Numbered from the stretch's first letter, positions 32,840 through 44,414 are shown. The stretch: DNA of 64,000 bases from Deroplatys truncata (GCA_030765065.1 CM060982.1:12707630-12771629), one strand, 5' to 3'. Translations and numbers: made by a program. The notes: a model not told the origin generated them from the sequence alone.

Positions 32840-34520
32840 CACCCAAGGCCATAGCTGATCATCCTGAGCACCTCTGCAATATGGAGCAGCCAATCAGGAT
32901 GGACTACTATCAGCTTCCCTTGAGTTAACATCAAATGTGGGTTAATACAAGTGATTACCTGATATGGGCCATCCCAGTTTTGGTGACTTCCCTTTAGTCC
33001 TTGTACGATGATAAAGCCATAAGAGATCACCATTCTGGAATCTGGCGCTGTTCGCCAAACAGTCACTTGTCAGCTTCAGGTACTCCCTGGCAAGATAGTG
33101 GATGTCTTCTAGAATGTCTGTTAGTGCCCCTGTCGGCTGGTCAGCATTAGAAGCAAGCCGAACAACAGATCACCTTAGCTCCCATCCAAATAACATTTTG
33201 GCTGCGGTCATGGCAGTGAATTTGTGTACTGATACTCGGTGCGCCAGGAGGAATAAAACGGCACATGTACATCCTAGGATCTCTGAGGGCGGATACTACT
33301 TTCCAGAGGGCTTCTCAACCATCTTAATACAACACTCAACAATACCATCTGACTTTGGATGAAGAGGAGTGGTACAGGTCTTGTGTATCCCGAGGCATAA
33401 CATTGGATTCGAATTTAGTCCCCTGGTCAATGTGATGCTCCCGGGAGATCTCAAACTGGAAAAGGAAATTCTTCACCAGTGCATTAACCACGGTTGAAGC
33501 CTCTTGATTGGTCATCCATAGCCAATAGCAGGTAGTAATTACCTGTGTCTGTCCTTGGGAAAGAGCCTGCCACGTCAATGACAATTCTTTTGAACAGTGC
33601 TCCAATGTTGTACTGAGGCATTCGGTCCCAGCTGCGAGTCTGGGTTCCGCAACTTGCACGCAGATGGCACTTCTTCATATCACTTTGAAGATACTACCAA
33701 TAGAATCAGTGACGTAGCTTCTCTAAGGTCTTTTTTACATCCAAGCGCCTCTGGTAATACCAGCATGGATCTCCTCAAGGACTTCTTTTACCTTGTTCCT
33801 CAGGTAGACTAGTTGTTACACCTTGGTTTTTCCGTTTGCATACTCCCAAAATGTCTTCAACACACTGTTTACGACCACCAGGGAGTACCTTTGGGCCTGA
33901 TAGCTCTTATAGATCGGGCCCCTTAAAACAACGACCGCCCATGCAGATCATTCGCCAGAATCTTTATCCGTCAGGATTGGATCTATATGTCAATCTTCTA
34001 GCTTATCCCGCCTCAAGGTTCCGAATTCATTCATGTGTCCTATCATCCTCGCTGTTCCCACCAATGTTCAACATGAAGTAAAGCGGTGATGACGGACCAA
34101 CCTGTCCCTCTTCACGCCAGCCCTTAGTAGTTTCCTGGTCCTTGGCAGGGTGCATCCTTAGATGTCTGGGCTCTCGCAACTCCAGCATGTATGCCTTCTA
34201 CCTCCAGTCCTACAGCAGTTTCACTGGTAGGGTCTAGACAGGCTACAAGCAAGATGTCGGGCGAAGAGGTAGCTTAACAACCTAAATCCAAACTCAGAGG
34301 GTATCTCAGTAAGACAACCCTCATGCGTTTCCCAACAGGAGCTCATACTTATTGGGGCAATGGTCCACCTAAAGCCAAGGTGGGACGCATCATGCTGAGG
34401 GCTGTATGGCACCAAGGTGAATAAAATAAATGGTGTCGCTAACAATCTTTTCAGGGCACCAGGAGCAACCCTGTCATAATTAGCCTTACATCTGCTAGGG
34501 GGCTCCATAGATGCTGACCT
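32840..34520 (-). pseudogene. LTR element D pol remnants
   Basis: Minus-strand readings include an integrase C-terminal block (NWDGPYQVITCINPHLMLTQ, then KLIVVHPDWLL) at 32840-33000. There are also integrase core-like segments at 33340-33660. Upstream sequence is probably RNase H and RT but too decayed for me to name. Part of a fossil. Confidence 0.55.
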
Positions 34521-34539
34521 TTAAATCCCCCTCACTCGT

Positions 34540-37470
34540 GGGACCAAAATGGACACACCACAACTTGAAAAAATTGGGGGACTTCATAGTAAAGAAACCC
34601 CAGAAAAAGAAATAACTATCTGGAGCTCAAAGAAGGAAACTCACCATAAAGAGAGCCAGAAAGCAAGAAAATCAAGATGAATGCCAAAGCAACCTGAGGA
34701 GGTGAGACAGAGGGATATAGCTAAACCCTCAGGATCACAAAACTCAGGTAAGGAGAAAGGATAGGCACTAAAAGGAACAGATCTGAAACCAGCACTGCAT
34801 CTCCAGCTGGGCATCAAAAGCCTGTTCAAAAAAAAACAGAAGAGGGAGAGCAGACTGCAGCCAAACCCAGTACTTCTGGGGCAAGTTACAGTCAAGTTTT
34901 GGCCCCCCTAAAAATGGCGGTTGTTCTGGACAGTATCCAGAGGAAAAACTGACAGAGGATCAGTCAGTAATAATAAAACTGACAGAGGATCAATCAGTAA
35001 TAATTCAGTCAGCTATTCTGGAGAAAGTCTGGAGGCTAAACCAGGGACAAGCCCCCATTTTAAGCATAGCTATGCTGAGAAGGGCGTATTGTATATCACT
35101 TGTGCTAATGAAACAGCCAAGAAATGGCTGATGGAGAAGGTGCCATGCATCAAACCCTGGAAAGGGTCTATCCTGCAAGTTGGAACTGCTAGGGATATAA
35201 CCCGAACCACAAGAGTAGTTGCATGGTTCCCAGTTAAACTTCTCAAAGAGAAGGGACCCAAGGGACTTACTTAAACATCTAGAAATCCAAAATTCTGGGC
35301 TTAAGACAAACGATTGGTCAGATTGGTCTATCAATAAAAAAGAAGAGTCCAATGGAATGATATTGGTACTTTCCATTGATGAACTTTCTCTGAAGGTACT
35401 GACAAAAATGGATTTTAAACCCTATCTGGGATTCAAGCAGCTAACCTTCAAGTAATAGGGCTGAAAGCAAAACCTGAAGATGTTGAAGGTAATATAGATA
35501 AATCTTCAGCACAGTAGAGGAGCTTTGGCCTGTTTACAAAAACTCCCAGGGACAGGAGATATTGGAGTAGACCTGATACAGAAACTTTGATTTGTCAAGG
35601 GCAGGGCAGCAGGGCTAACCAACCACAGAGGTAAGTTAATATATAACACTCACTCTGGAAATGTAAGGGCTTGTATATTTGTTAGACAAGACTTAAAATT
35701 TCTTACCCTATGGGAATTCTGTAGCAAGAGACCTAGTAGCGACAAGACTGGCTTATCACACTGCGGGAGCAATGAAGGAAATTGTGTTAGCCTCGGCTTA
35801 CCTGCGGTATGACTTACTAGATCTGCCACCCTCTGAAGAGCTGGCAGAACTGGAAACCTTCTGTGGGCAACAAAACCTGTAATTATTATTGGAGCTGATG
35901 CAAATGTACACCACACATGTGGAGCAGCACCAACACAAACAAGAGAGATGAGTCTTTACTGGATTATACAATATCTAAAAACCTAATTATTATTAATAGG
36001 CGTGATGAAACTACATTTGTTACTCAGAGACAGAAAGAGTTATAGACAATACCCTCGGATCTCCCCATATAGCTGCTCAGGTTGGGAACTGGTATGTGTC
36101 TGATGAACTGTCTTTCTCACTGTCCAGTACATCAGAATGGAAATCAGCACAGCTGATAAGCCATCGGTGTTATACCAGAATCCAAGAAACACCAACTGGA
36201 AGTGTATGTGCAGACATTAGAGGGAATTTCACCATCTATTAGGAATATATATGATATAGAGGTGGTATCTGACCAACTACAGGATTCCATTATCTCCTCA
36301 TATCATAGTAACTGTCCTCTAACTCTAAGCTCCAACAGGAAGCCTGTAGACTGCTGGAATAATGATCTACTGTCTAAATCTGAAGATGGAGCTCCCTGTC
36401 AAGCTGTAAACCTCTGGAATACTATAGTGAAGGATGACTGGAGAATCGCATCTCAGATATTTGACTATAACAGAATCTTGTGTGCCATAAACTCATTTGA
36501 TTCATTTAAATCCCCAGGTCCTGATGGAATTTTTCCTGCTCTAACAGAGCACGGAGAAAAATACATCACACCTGTTTTATGTAGACTATTCAGGGCTAAT
36601 TTGGCATTTTCATATGTGCCAATGACCTGGAGGCATGTAAAAGTGGTCTTCATTCCAAAACCTGGGTGCAGTAGCTACACCCTGGCCAAAGATTTTAGAC
36701 CAAACAGCTTATCCTCATTTTTGTTAAAAATAATGGGGAAACTAATTGATAAGCATATTAGGGAAACCTCATTGATTCAGAGGCCCTTAGATTTAAACCA
36801 ACATGCATATCAACAAGGCAAATCCTGTGAGAGAGCCTACATCAATTGGTGTGGAGGATTGAAAACTCACTAGAAAGCCAGGAAATAGCATTAGGGGACC
36901 TTTGATAATGTTTCCTCAGATTCAATCTTACTTGCAGCAAAAATCATGGGGTTGAAGATACCTGTTGTAGGTGGATAAAAATCATGTTGGAAAGGCAGGA
37001 AAATAAACATAACCATGTTCAATGAAGCAAGACAGGTGTCGACATCCAGAGATTGTCCACAGGGAGGGGGGGTATTATCCCCTCCACTGTGGGGACTGGT
37101 TGTGGGCACACCAGAATCATTAATATAATAAAAAACCCAACCTTTGAGAAGTGATTATATGTTTCCTAAATTATCCTTTGAGAAACCATTCAATATTTTC
37201 TTTGAATGAAATCAGGATAAAAGACACTGTCACACTAAAGAGGTGATCTGGCATACAGATGGTTCAAAGATTGGATAGTGGATCAGGAGCTGGAATTTAT
37301 GGGGAATCTCCTGCATGCAATATTTTTATCCCTCTGGGAAGAAATAGCATAATATTCCAGGCTGAAGTTTATGAAATTGAAACCTGTGCTGGGGAGAAAC
37401 TCCATAGGAGCTATAAAAATAGCACCACAAGGATTTTCTCTGACAGCCTCTGTGGAACCCTCTAGAACTT
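34540..37470 (+). mobile_element. R1-like LINE, internally deleted, inserted in LTR element D
   Basis: This is a plus-strand LINE with pieces in natural order. The ORF1 start (DTPQLEKIGGLHSKETPEKE) is near 34550. The ORF1 C-terminal domain (ITCANETAKKWLMEKVP, then FKPYLGFKQLTF) is at 35095-35455. Endonuclease pieces (AGAMKEIVLASAYLRYD, then the DVTLGSPHIAAQVGNW-like SDELSFS block) are at 35760-36125. Reverse transcriptase is at 36202-36990. RNase H is at 37240-37450. The polymerase FADD box is missing because 36990-37235 is shortened, and many stops are present. The RNase H after RT and the SSDH-type endonuclease end place it near R1/LOA. The element is in the opposite orientation to its host. 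Confidence 0.75.
36202..36873 (+). CDS. LINE ORF2 fragment, reverse transcriptase fingers and palm start
   Basis: This 223-codon open frame carries LCAINSFDSFKSPGPDGIFP (RT motif 1, around residues 92-111), VPMTWRHVKVVFIPKPG (around 143-159), LAKDFRPNSLSSFLLKIMGK (around 165-184) and QHAYQQGKSCERA (around 205-217). All are typical of R1/Jockey-type ORF2. It is a remnant: the upstream endonuclease and downstream catalytic box are in other frames or lost. The initiating methionine is only where the open frame happens to begin. Confidence 0.75.
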   Translation: MYVQTLEGISPSIRNIYDIEVVSDQLQDSIISSYHSNCPLTLSSNRKPVDCWNNDLLSKSEDGAPCQAVNLWNTIVKDDWRIASQIFDYNRILCAINSFDSFKSPGPDGIFPALTEHGEKYITPVLCRLFRANLAFSYVPMTWRHVKVVFIPKPGCSSYTLAKDFRPNSLSSFLLKIMGKLIDKHIRETSLIQRPLDLNQHAYQQGKSCERAYINWCGGLKTH

Positions 37471-37479
37471 TGGCATGAA

Positions 37480-38070
37480 GCTTGGTTTCTCGTTGGTGGC
37501 GCACCTCCTCCACTGTGGTATCCATCATTTTCTTGTTTTCTTCGATCTGCTGGTCCAATGCTCTTTTATTGCGGTCTCTATAATCGTCTTTTTTTGCTTC
37601 GTCTGCTGGTATAATTGTCTTTCTTGTTCATCTAACGCTCTCTCATTGGGGCCTCTATCATTGTCTCATTTTCCTTTGTCTGCCGGTCTAATGGTTTTTC
37701 TTCATGATTAAATGCTCTTCCACCTCATTTATCTTTCCCTCAATGCCAAATTTGATTTCTTCTAACTTCTTAGCATTGTTATCTTTCAAGTCTTTCACCG
37801 TAGCATTTATCTCAGATTTTACAGTGTAACGCAAAACCGAGTTGGAATTTTCCTTATTTTGTTCTTTATTTCAATCTATATCATCCCCATTCCGAAATTA
37901 ACCATTTTCATTTCACTTTATATTTTCTCTATACCAGATTTCATTTCCATCCCCATCTCCTCCGTTCCAGAATTTATTTCCATTCTTCGAATTGCAGATT
38001 TTATGCTCTACACTTCACTTAATAATTGTTTAAGTATCTCGTTGATCGTGGCATTTAAACCCCACTCCTG
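37480..38070 (-). pseudogene. LTR element D gag leader, coiled-coil remnant
   Basis: The minus strand just inside the 5' LTR encodes charged coiled-coil sequence such as MDQQIEENKKMMDTTVEEVR (starting at 37558) and upstream I/E/K/N-rich repeats. The layout parallels the leader ORF of element A. Part of a fossil. Confidence 0.5.
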
Positions 38071-38077
38071 ACACCAG
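38060..38077 (-). promoter_or_regulatory. Candidate primer-binding site of LTR element D
   Basis: Immediately after AAGTCACA (LTR end) the minus strand reads CTGGTGTCAGGAGTGGGG. This is close to the TGGTGTCAGAAGTGGG type common in Ty3 elements. Confidence 0.65.
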
Positions 38078-38450
38078 TGTGACTTGGTCCAGTTTCCACT
38101 GTCAGTTCACTGTGATCTAATTCAATTCTCACTTCGCTAGTTGTTGTGATATAGCAGTGTAATAAAATACATGCGAAACAACCTCTTCTTTCCTCCACTT
38201 CACTTGATGGGGAGTCAAACACAAGACACAACTCACTATCTCACTGACTAACTGGCTCACTCTGAACACGCTGGTTTATATGGCAGCTGGAATTTGCCAC
38301 AGAGTTCAAGAAGCGAGGGGGAAAGAAGTTTCCAGAACAATCCCATTAATCCTCAATAACGCTTTCAATGTTTACGCTGGGTGAGAGTGCTATTCCGTCT
38401 CCATATCTATATTAACTCTCACTGGCCACTCAGTTGGTCAGCGCCTCACA

Positions 38451-38900
38451 CCTCTAAACGAGGACTATAGGTGTTGAGTTGCTTACATAAAGCACATTTA
38501 ATGGACGTGTGCACCATTCCTGATCAAGATTTTACCATGATAAAATAATGACTTTAGCACAATGAATGATCATTTGTGGTGCATTGAAAAATCACAGCCG
38601 GTTTTTGCCAATTATCTCCAACTTCACTTGTGCTGTAATGTTAATAGCGAACAGTATATGTTAGGATTCCCAACCAAAAGAAACACCCCACTTTCGCTAA
38701 TGAATGCATTCTGATAAAGTTACAACAGTCTTGGTCCTTTGTAGTTTTTAATGCTTTAAGGCTTTTATGCGACAGGTATATTAAATATCCTGACCAAAGG
38801 TGTTACATATAATTATGTTAGTCAAAGCATAGTTCCAAGAATGTTAGAATACATCAATTGCACATACATAGGAATCGTAACTTAACGAGGTCAGTGCCGA
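38451..38900. other. Sequence between element D and the small SINE
   Basis: No feature recognised. It should be interior of element C or another insertion in it, but shows no readable coding trace. Confidence 0.4.
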
Positions 38901-38904
38901 AGTC

Positions 38905-39010
38905 GTCTTCGTGGTGTGGGGGTAGCATGTGCACCCTATATGCAGGAGGCTCCGAGTTCAAACATTGCCTGCGGATAATTAATTTTTCTTTTTTCTGCCT
39001 CTCTCTTTCA
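38905..39010 (+). mobile_element. Short tRNA-derived SINE, a second family
   Basis: The plus strand reads GTGGTGTGGGGGTAGCATG (A-box like), CACCCTATATGCAGGAGGCT, GAGTTCAAACATTGCC (B-box like), then an AT-rich tail TTAATTTTTCTTTTTTC. The spacing between boxes (about 30 bases) fits a tRNA promoter. The sequence differs from SINE family S1. It is a single copy in this window, so the family assignment is tentative. Confidence 0.55.
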
Positions 39011-39439
39011 GAGGGTGGATTTCAACTAAACTAAATAGAACTTTAATTACTGTGGAAAGAAAGGAAAAAGAAAATATCCATAATATTTCAACATATTTTT
39101 CCATTCAGTTGTAAGGCCAGCTTTTCCCATGTGTCCATCTTTAAGTTATTGCTTTTATCTCTTTTCTTAAAAATTGCATGTTAAATTTACTAATGTATCT
39201 ACTTCATGCTTAGAGAAACTTGGAACTACTTTTGCTTTCCTCCATTGCATGCTGAACAAGTACATGCATGTGCTCCAGAAAAGAGGTAGAATAAGTGAAA
39301 AAGAGATGATGAGATGTAATTTTGGGTGCATTCACTTTACCTGTAATGAATGGTGCACTTAACAAAGGTGAGCGCCTGCCAGCTAACCAGTCACCTAAAC
39401 AGCAGTGAACACTGGTGCGCCCTGTGTGATGATTACCCC

Positions 39440-40575
39440 GGTCAAATTCTTACTGTGGTAAGCTGAAGGTTTTGTTTAATGAGAACGATGAATATGGCCG
39501 TAACTATCAATCCGAATAAAGTTAAATTTGCTACTCCTAGTTTGAAGTTCTTAGGACATATAATTTTAGGTAGAGGTTGACCCTGAAATAACCAAAAGTA
39601 GTAGATAATATCCCAAGCCTGTAACTGCAAAGCAGATTTCATGATTTGTTGGATTATTTCTCAAGTTTATTCTGCAGTATGCGGAACAGATGGCAAAGTT
39701 TAATATTTTGAGAAAGAGAGGAATTAAATTTGTTTGGCAGGAAAGCACCAGGAAGAAGCTTTCCTTGGGCTTAATATCACATAAGTTCTGACCATTCCGG
39801 ATTTCTCCCTCCCTTTTATATTACATACAGCTGCATGGGGGACAGTGGTTTCCACCATTTTACTTCAAGCTCATTTAGAAGGGCAAAAGGTAGTATGTGA
39901 TGCATCAAAAATGCTAACACCTGAAGAGAGATGTTAATCTATTATAAGTTAGTGGGCTAGCTGTATTATTCAGAATGTAAACATTTTGTTCTTACTTGGA
40001 ACATACAGAATTTTTGTTGAAGACTGACAATCAGGCCCTTTCCTGAACCTCCATAACTGCCAATATAAAATGTAGGATAGATTGCAACCTGTATCATTTA
40101 CGAAAGAACAGTTTGTTATGACAGAGCAAAAAAAAAAGTGAAGTTGCACTCCTGGAGAAACTAGTTAATTGACCATTTCATTATTACCATGCAGGGCCAT
40201 GTGGTGCACATCAAGTTATTTTCAAAATGCAGCACACAATATGGAGAAGCATGGATGTTGATATTCGAGCAAAGGCTTGGGTCATGTCATATATGTATGC
40301 CAGCTCAACAAACTCAAATATGCCTTTTGTCATGTAACACAGCTGCAAAACCAATGGAAAAGCTATTTGTAGATTGTAGATTTATCGATCCAATGCCTAG
40401 AGGCAAGCAGGGAAAAAAAAATTGTCTAGTGGTATATAGTTATTTTTACTAAGTATGCATAACTGATGCTATTCGCAGACAAATGACAACACTATTGGGG
40501 GATTAAAAGTATAATGGTTTGTTTTGGAGTGCCACAAATAGTAGTGACAGGCAATACTTCATACTGTAATAAATG
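39440..40575 (+). pseudogene. LTR element C RNase H and integrase remnants
   Basis: Readable plus-strand pieces are LKFLGHIILGRG (end of RT), SKMLTPEER, FLLGTYRIFVE and CQLNKLKYAFC (integrase zinc region), PMEKLFVD with PMPRGKQGKKNCLVV (integrase core start) and FGVPQIVVTG near 40525. The order is that of Ty3 pol. Many breaks. Confidence 0.65.
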
Positions 40576-40870
40576 ATGACTACAATTGCTGCCGAACAAC
40601 TTAGTGTCGCATAGACACTCAGTGTAGTCCAACTTCTTCACTGCTCTCAGTTGTTGATTGCACTCAACTGTCTCTCTGACTGTACTCAAACACAACTCCA
40701 TGCCAGCAGTTCCTTTATATATTCCGCAACAAAGCAGGATGTTCTCTGTGAGACATCTTCTCAAATCTTCCACCAAGGAAATTTCCAGAGGGATGGGAAG
40801 CGCACATAAAGGGTTTGTTGCTTGGGCCATTTGTTCTAAAAGTTATTGTGCAGACCATTGTTACATAGGT
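40576..40870 (-). other. Possible solo LTR with TATA-like box
   Basis: On the minus strand TGTAACAATGG begins the segment and AATATATAAAGGAA lies about 140 bases in. The plus-strand left end is TGATGACTACA. No target duplication was found, so this is only a suggestion. Confidence 0.3.
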
Positions 40871-41554
40871 CCAGCCGAAGGCACTAACAGTCCAAGTGGC
40901 CAGGTAAAGGGGCTGGCATAACTCACACTGGTGTGATCTGCTGGCAATTTCTTGCAATGAGAATAGTTTAGGTTCAATTTCAGTAAAAGTAATTTTTCTA
41001 AATTCTAAATTGCAGTTTAATCCTTTGACTCGAACAAGCATAACTAGATAAGTTTACCAAGAATGTAGCACATGGCCAAATAGATCAACAGTAAAATAGA
41101 GTAATTGTTTTATTTAGTATACATGATTTTGTATTGGGTTTGTCAGGAACTGGAACTGACAGTACTAAATTTATATTAAAGTATAATTTTGGAGGTAAGT
41201 TGCAACTGCCCAGGGTCAAGCTCCATTTAACCGTTCATGTTCTATTTTATGGAATGGTGTATAGTGCTTTTACCATTGTCTATTGTGTCGTTATAATTCC
41301 TTTACCCAACATTTTAAGTTTAAGTTACTGGAATAACTTGTAAGGTAATATGAAAGAGAGAAAGAATTCTTGGTTAATTTACATTTCAGTTTATGTTTCA
41401 AATGATTCTATTCAGTCATTCAATTTTTAATCCAGTTAACTACGTTGCAAGTATTTATTTAATTTTCAATATATATTTATATATTACAGATTGTTTGCTG
41501 CAAGATTCTTATTGCACCTCTTCATTTTCCCCGTACAATTTGTTTCCTTACTCA

Positions 41555-42000
41555 AGTGGCCTATGGTACAGGGAAAGAAATAACAAAATTACAAGTACAC
41601 ATCCACTTCATTTCCTGCAATTTCTACGCATGCTACAACCCATGTTAGATGGATTTTTCCAGCCACTGAGTGTCCGGGTTCCTATGTTTCTTTTTCTTAT
41701 TGTGTTGGAAAAGATAAATGGTTACTTTGGTGTCCGTGTGTATAACTATGGGTTTTTCAGACAGATTGTCAGTGTTTCCTAGGACTTCAAGGCCGATTAC
41801 TATGGCTAGTTGTTTTGTCTGGCAGGAAAATGGAAATACTAAATATTATCTACTATTCTTAAAATATGTATTATTACTAAAGTTGTAATGGAAAATGCTA
41901 TCCAAAAAGAGAATATTTAAGAAAAATACAAACACACAGAGGTTTTTCTTCTTATATTTCAAGTGAAACCTTGCTTTTGAATGTTAGGGTAGAATGCAAT
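41555..42000. other. Unassigned stretch right of LTR element C
   Basis: A 129-codon plus-strand frame (41393-41782) overlaps the 3' LTR and runs into this stretch. I see no domain in it and regard it as chance. Confidence 0.4.
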
Positions 42001-42004
42001 ACTT

Positions 42005-42840
42005 TGTCTACTTAATATTTACTTATTTATTTGCTAAGCTGTATACAGGTTAGTATGACTGGTGTTCAGCCCTAGTTCTTTGCCAGTCATACTCATATTT
42101 TACAGTAATTTCTTATTTATACTTTCTTGTTTACATAGCCATTTATTTTTCACTTTATATAAAAATTGCCCAATCTTCTGTCTTTTTGAAACATTTCCAC
42201 TACCACTCTATTTCTATCTACTTTGAACCATACTGTTTTCTCCAAACTTCCGTTCCTTGACATTTAAATATTATATGTTCCATATCTTCATTTCCAACAC
42301 ATATAGGACACTGATTTTGTGGAATGCCCTTCCTTAAACCTTTTAACCTCCATACTCCTGCTTTCATCCAAGCAATACCTTCTCGCTATTTCCCTCTGAG
42401 TATTATTTCTACTTCATCCGCAGGCCATTTTCCCCTTCTCTCCTTTACTCCTGTAAAGACCAGGTTCAAACTTCTACTTCTCTCTTCCATCATTTCAACT
42501 CTTAATTTAAAATCTTCTATCTCTCTCGACATTTGTTGAACTCTCTCTTTTGTTTCTTCTTTTATTTCTTCTGCTATTCAAATCATTTTATTCCTTAATT
42601 GTTGCTCCATAGTATCCAATTTGGTTAGCATTTTTTCAAATACTTCCTGCCATTCCTGAGGTCCAGGGTTCATTTCCACTCCTCCGATTATGAGCAATAT
42701 TAAAATTATATTTCCCAATGCTACCATGTTAATCTTTTCTTCCCTTTCCTCTCTCCTCTTACCTCTTGATCGTCTTATTCCATAAAGACCAATTCTTGCC
42801 CAATATATGCATAACTCCACACCCATAGTTACTTAGATCA
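42005..42840 (-). mobile_element. LINE with 2A-like motif, internally deleted
   Basis: The minus strand begins with an ORF (42826-42578): a short basic leader, a hydrophobic stretch LGNIILILLI, then GGVEMNPGP (NPGP at 42670-42659), then a coiled coil (FEKMLTKLDTMEQQLRN) that continues past an in-frame stop. About 400 bases in, the reading jumps from VFTGVKE to a C-terminal ORF2 piece with the cysteine-histidine knuckle CPICVGNEDMEHIIFKC (about 42320-42270). The endonuclease and polymerase are therefore deleted. The 3' end is near 42010 with AAATAAATAAGTAAATA. D/G-V-E-x-NPGP after a hydrophobic run is the 2A skipping motif found at the N-terminus of some LINE proteins. It is related to, but not the same as, the LINE at 21739. 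Confidence 0.7.
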
Positions 42841-44414
42841 CTCTTACTTCCAGATTTCTAGTTCTCTCACTGAACGTCCTACCTCCTCCACTGCTAGCTT
42901 AGCACTGCCTACTTAATAAAAGTAAGTAGTAATAAAAACAATAATAAAACAAAAAATAAATAAAAAGATAATTGTGATTTTAAATGGAATATTTATATAC
43001 ATTTTTTTTGTCCTCTGGCAGGACATAAACATTCTAGTTGCATGTCCAGATCTACCATTTGAAGGTTTCACAAAGGAGAATGGGATGCCCTTGCCTCAGT
43101 TGGCTCCACAGATCTGATAAGACATGCTGTCAGGGGTTAATCTGGTGAGCTCGAAATGCAGGGTGGGATCGTCAACTGGTGAAATCCTGGTCCTTTAGCA
43201 GGTTCCACAGAACTGCTGTCAGGAGTTACCCTAATAAGCTCGAAGATGCAGAACAGGATCGTCAGCTTAGGGCAGAGGTCACTCTATGCTCGAGGAAGGT
43301 AAGGAGGGAGAGTGAATAACAGGAGTTTACACTTACACTTGCCATGCAGTATCGCAGGAGAAGTGTTGCCTGGTTGAGAGAGTTGCATTGACTGACTCTT
43401 GGCCATACCCTCTCCCTTTTATGCCTGAGCCTGTACCTGGTCCACTGTAATTAGCATGCTGGCGCCATCTCTTTTATTGAATCAATTATTTACAATAGTG
43501 CTTCTGTGTGGCGATCTTTAACTATACTTTGGTCCATAGGGACTTGACCAAAAAGATTGTTTCATCTGTTGTGGAGGTTCCCAAAAGGTCTCCCCACTAT
43601 AACGCCACCTCATGGAACGATAGGGGCCCGGGGGTCCTACATTTTCTTCTTCTCTTCTTCACTGTCAATCTACTTGGGTTGAAGCTCGGTATCCTGGGAA
43701 ATGCCGGATAGTATGGTGGGAGGTTCTCTTTCCCTTTTAGAGAGTGGTATCTCCATTTGCAGATTTCTGGAACGTCCACCAGGATGAGCTTCCAGTGGAT
43801 TGGTGCCACCAGCAGCCCTCGAAGTGGTAGGAGCGGACAAGGTATCTTGTAAGTCCGCCGTATCGCACCTATAAGTTCATCACCATGGTTGGCCATTGTG
43901 TGCCAAGGTCCGCTGTCATAGGTGGTCCTTTATCTCCAGTGGTGGCAACATGAACTGCGCCTGTTGTCTTCTGGTGCATGAGCTAACATCCATTTCCTGA
44001 TATCTGTCAACGTGGCGGGCCAGAAATACCATTCGGTTATGAGCCTATGGGTAGCCTAGATGCCTGAGGTCATGCAGCTTGACGAAAATTGGCCTTCACA
44101 GGAGTGCATGCACAAAAGGTTGCTGTTTTTGCTCGTTGACATCCCAAACCAGGATGAAATCTGTGTTTGGTACTGCAACTTGTATGTTAGCATGCATCTC
44201 TATGTATTTTCTCAGTTCTGTGTCCCTTGCTTGTGCTGCAACTAAGGTTTCTGCAGCTAGGTTGATTTCCTCTACCCTGTATAGGGTATCCACTGTGTTC
44301 CTCTCTCCTTCCCAGTATTGGATGTTGGTGGTGAACTGGAAGATAAAGTTGAGTTGTCAGATTCAACCTGGGGGGCTGCTGCTCTTTATATTCTGGTTGA
44401 TGGAGTGTGTCAGA

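Larger units (their letters stand above)
29519..38450 (-). mobile_element. LTR element D (Ty3-type), nested inside element C
   Basis: This is a fossil minus-strand LTR element. The 5' LTR (38078-38450, 373 bases, TGTGACTTGG...CCTCACA) is intact in outline. The 3' LTR (29519-32842) matches it in three blocks separated by a 2.5-kb inverted-repeat element and a ~380-base insertion. The primer-site-like CTGGTGTCAGGAGTGGGG follows the 5' LTR. A coiled-coil gag leader lies at 38070-37480 and pol remnants, including an integrase C-terminus (WDGPYQVI), at 34520-32840. An R1-like LINE occupies 34540-37470. It split the reverse transcriptase of element C and is therefore younger. It is broken at many points. 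Confidence 0.8.
20345..41554 (+). mobile_element. LTR element C (Ty3-type), very old, plus strand, opened by many nested insertions
   Basis: Two direct repeats bound this fossil: 20345-24411 (5' LTR, about 0.65 kb once three later elements are discounted) and 40950-41554 (3' LTR). They share TCAATTTCAGTAAAAGTAA, GCAGTTTAATC, ACATGGCCAAAT, ATTTATATTAAAG and TTACTCA at the end. Between them on the plus strand lie gag and protease remnants (24480-26110), a reverse transcriptase remnant (28950-29518), and RNase H to integrase (39440-40575). Insertions include a mariner, a LINE, an inverted-repeat element, a SINE piece, an hAT-like copy and the whole of LTR element D. It is the oldest layer here and is broken in very many places. 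Confidence 0.75.

Noticed and set aside
38905-38990. Genuine tRNA gene
   Set aside because: Box-like motifs are present but acceptor and anticodon stems do not pair; the AT-rich tail fits a SINE.
40530-40870. Solo LTR starting at TGCCACAAATAG
   Set aside because: That start lies inside the readable integrase remnant of element C (FGVPQIVV). A shorter LTR-like segment from 40576 is kept only as a low-confidence entry.
41393-41782. 129-codon plus-strand frame over the end of the 3' LTR of element C
   Set aside because: It crosses the LTR boundary and has no recognisable domain.
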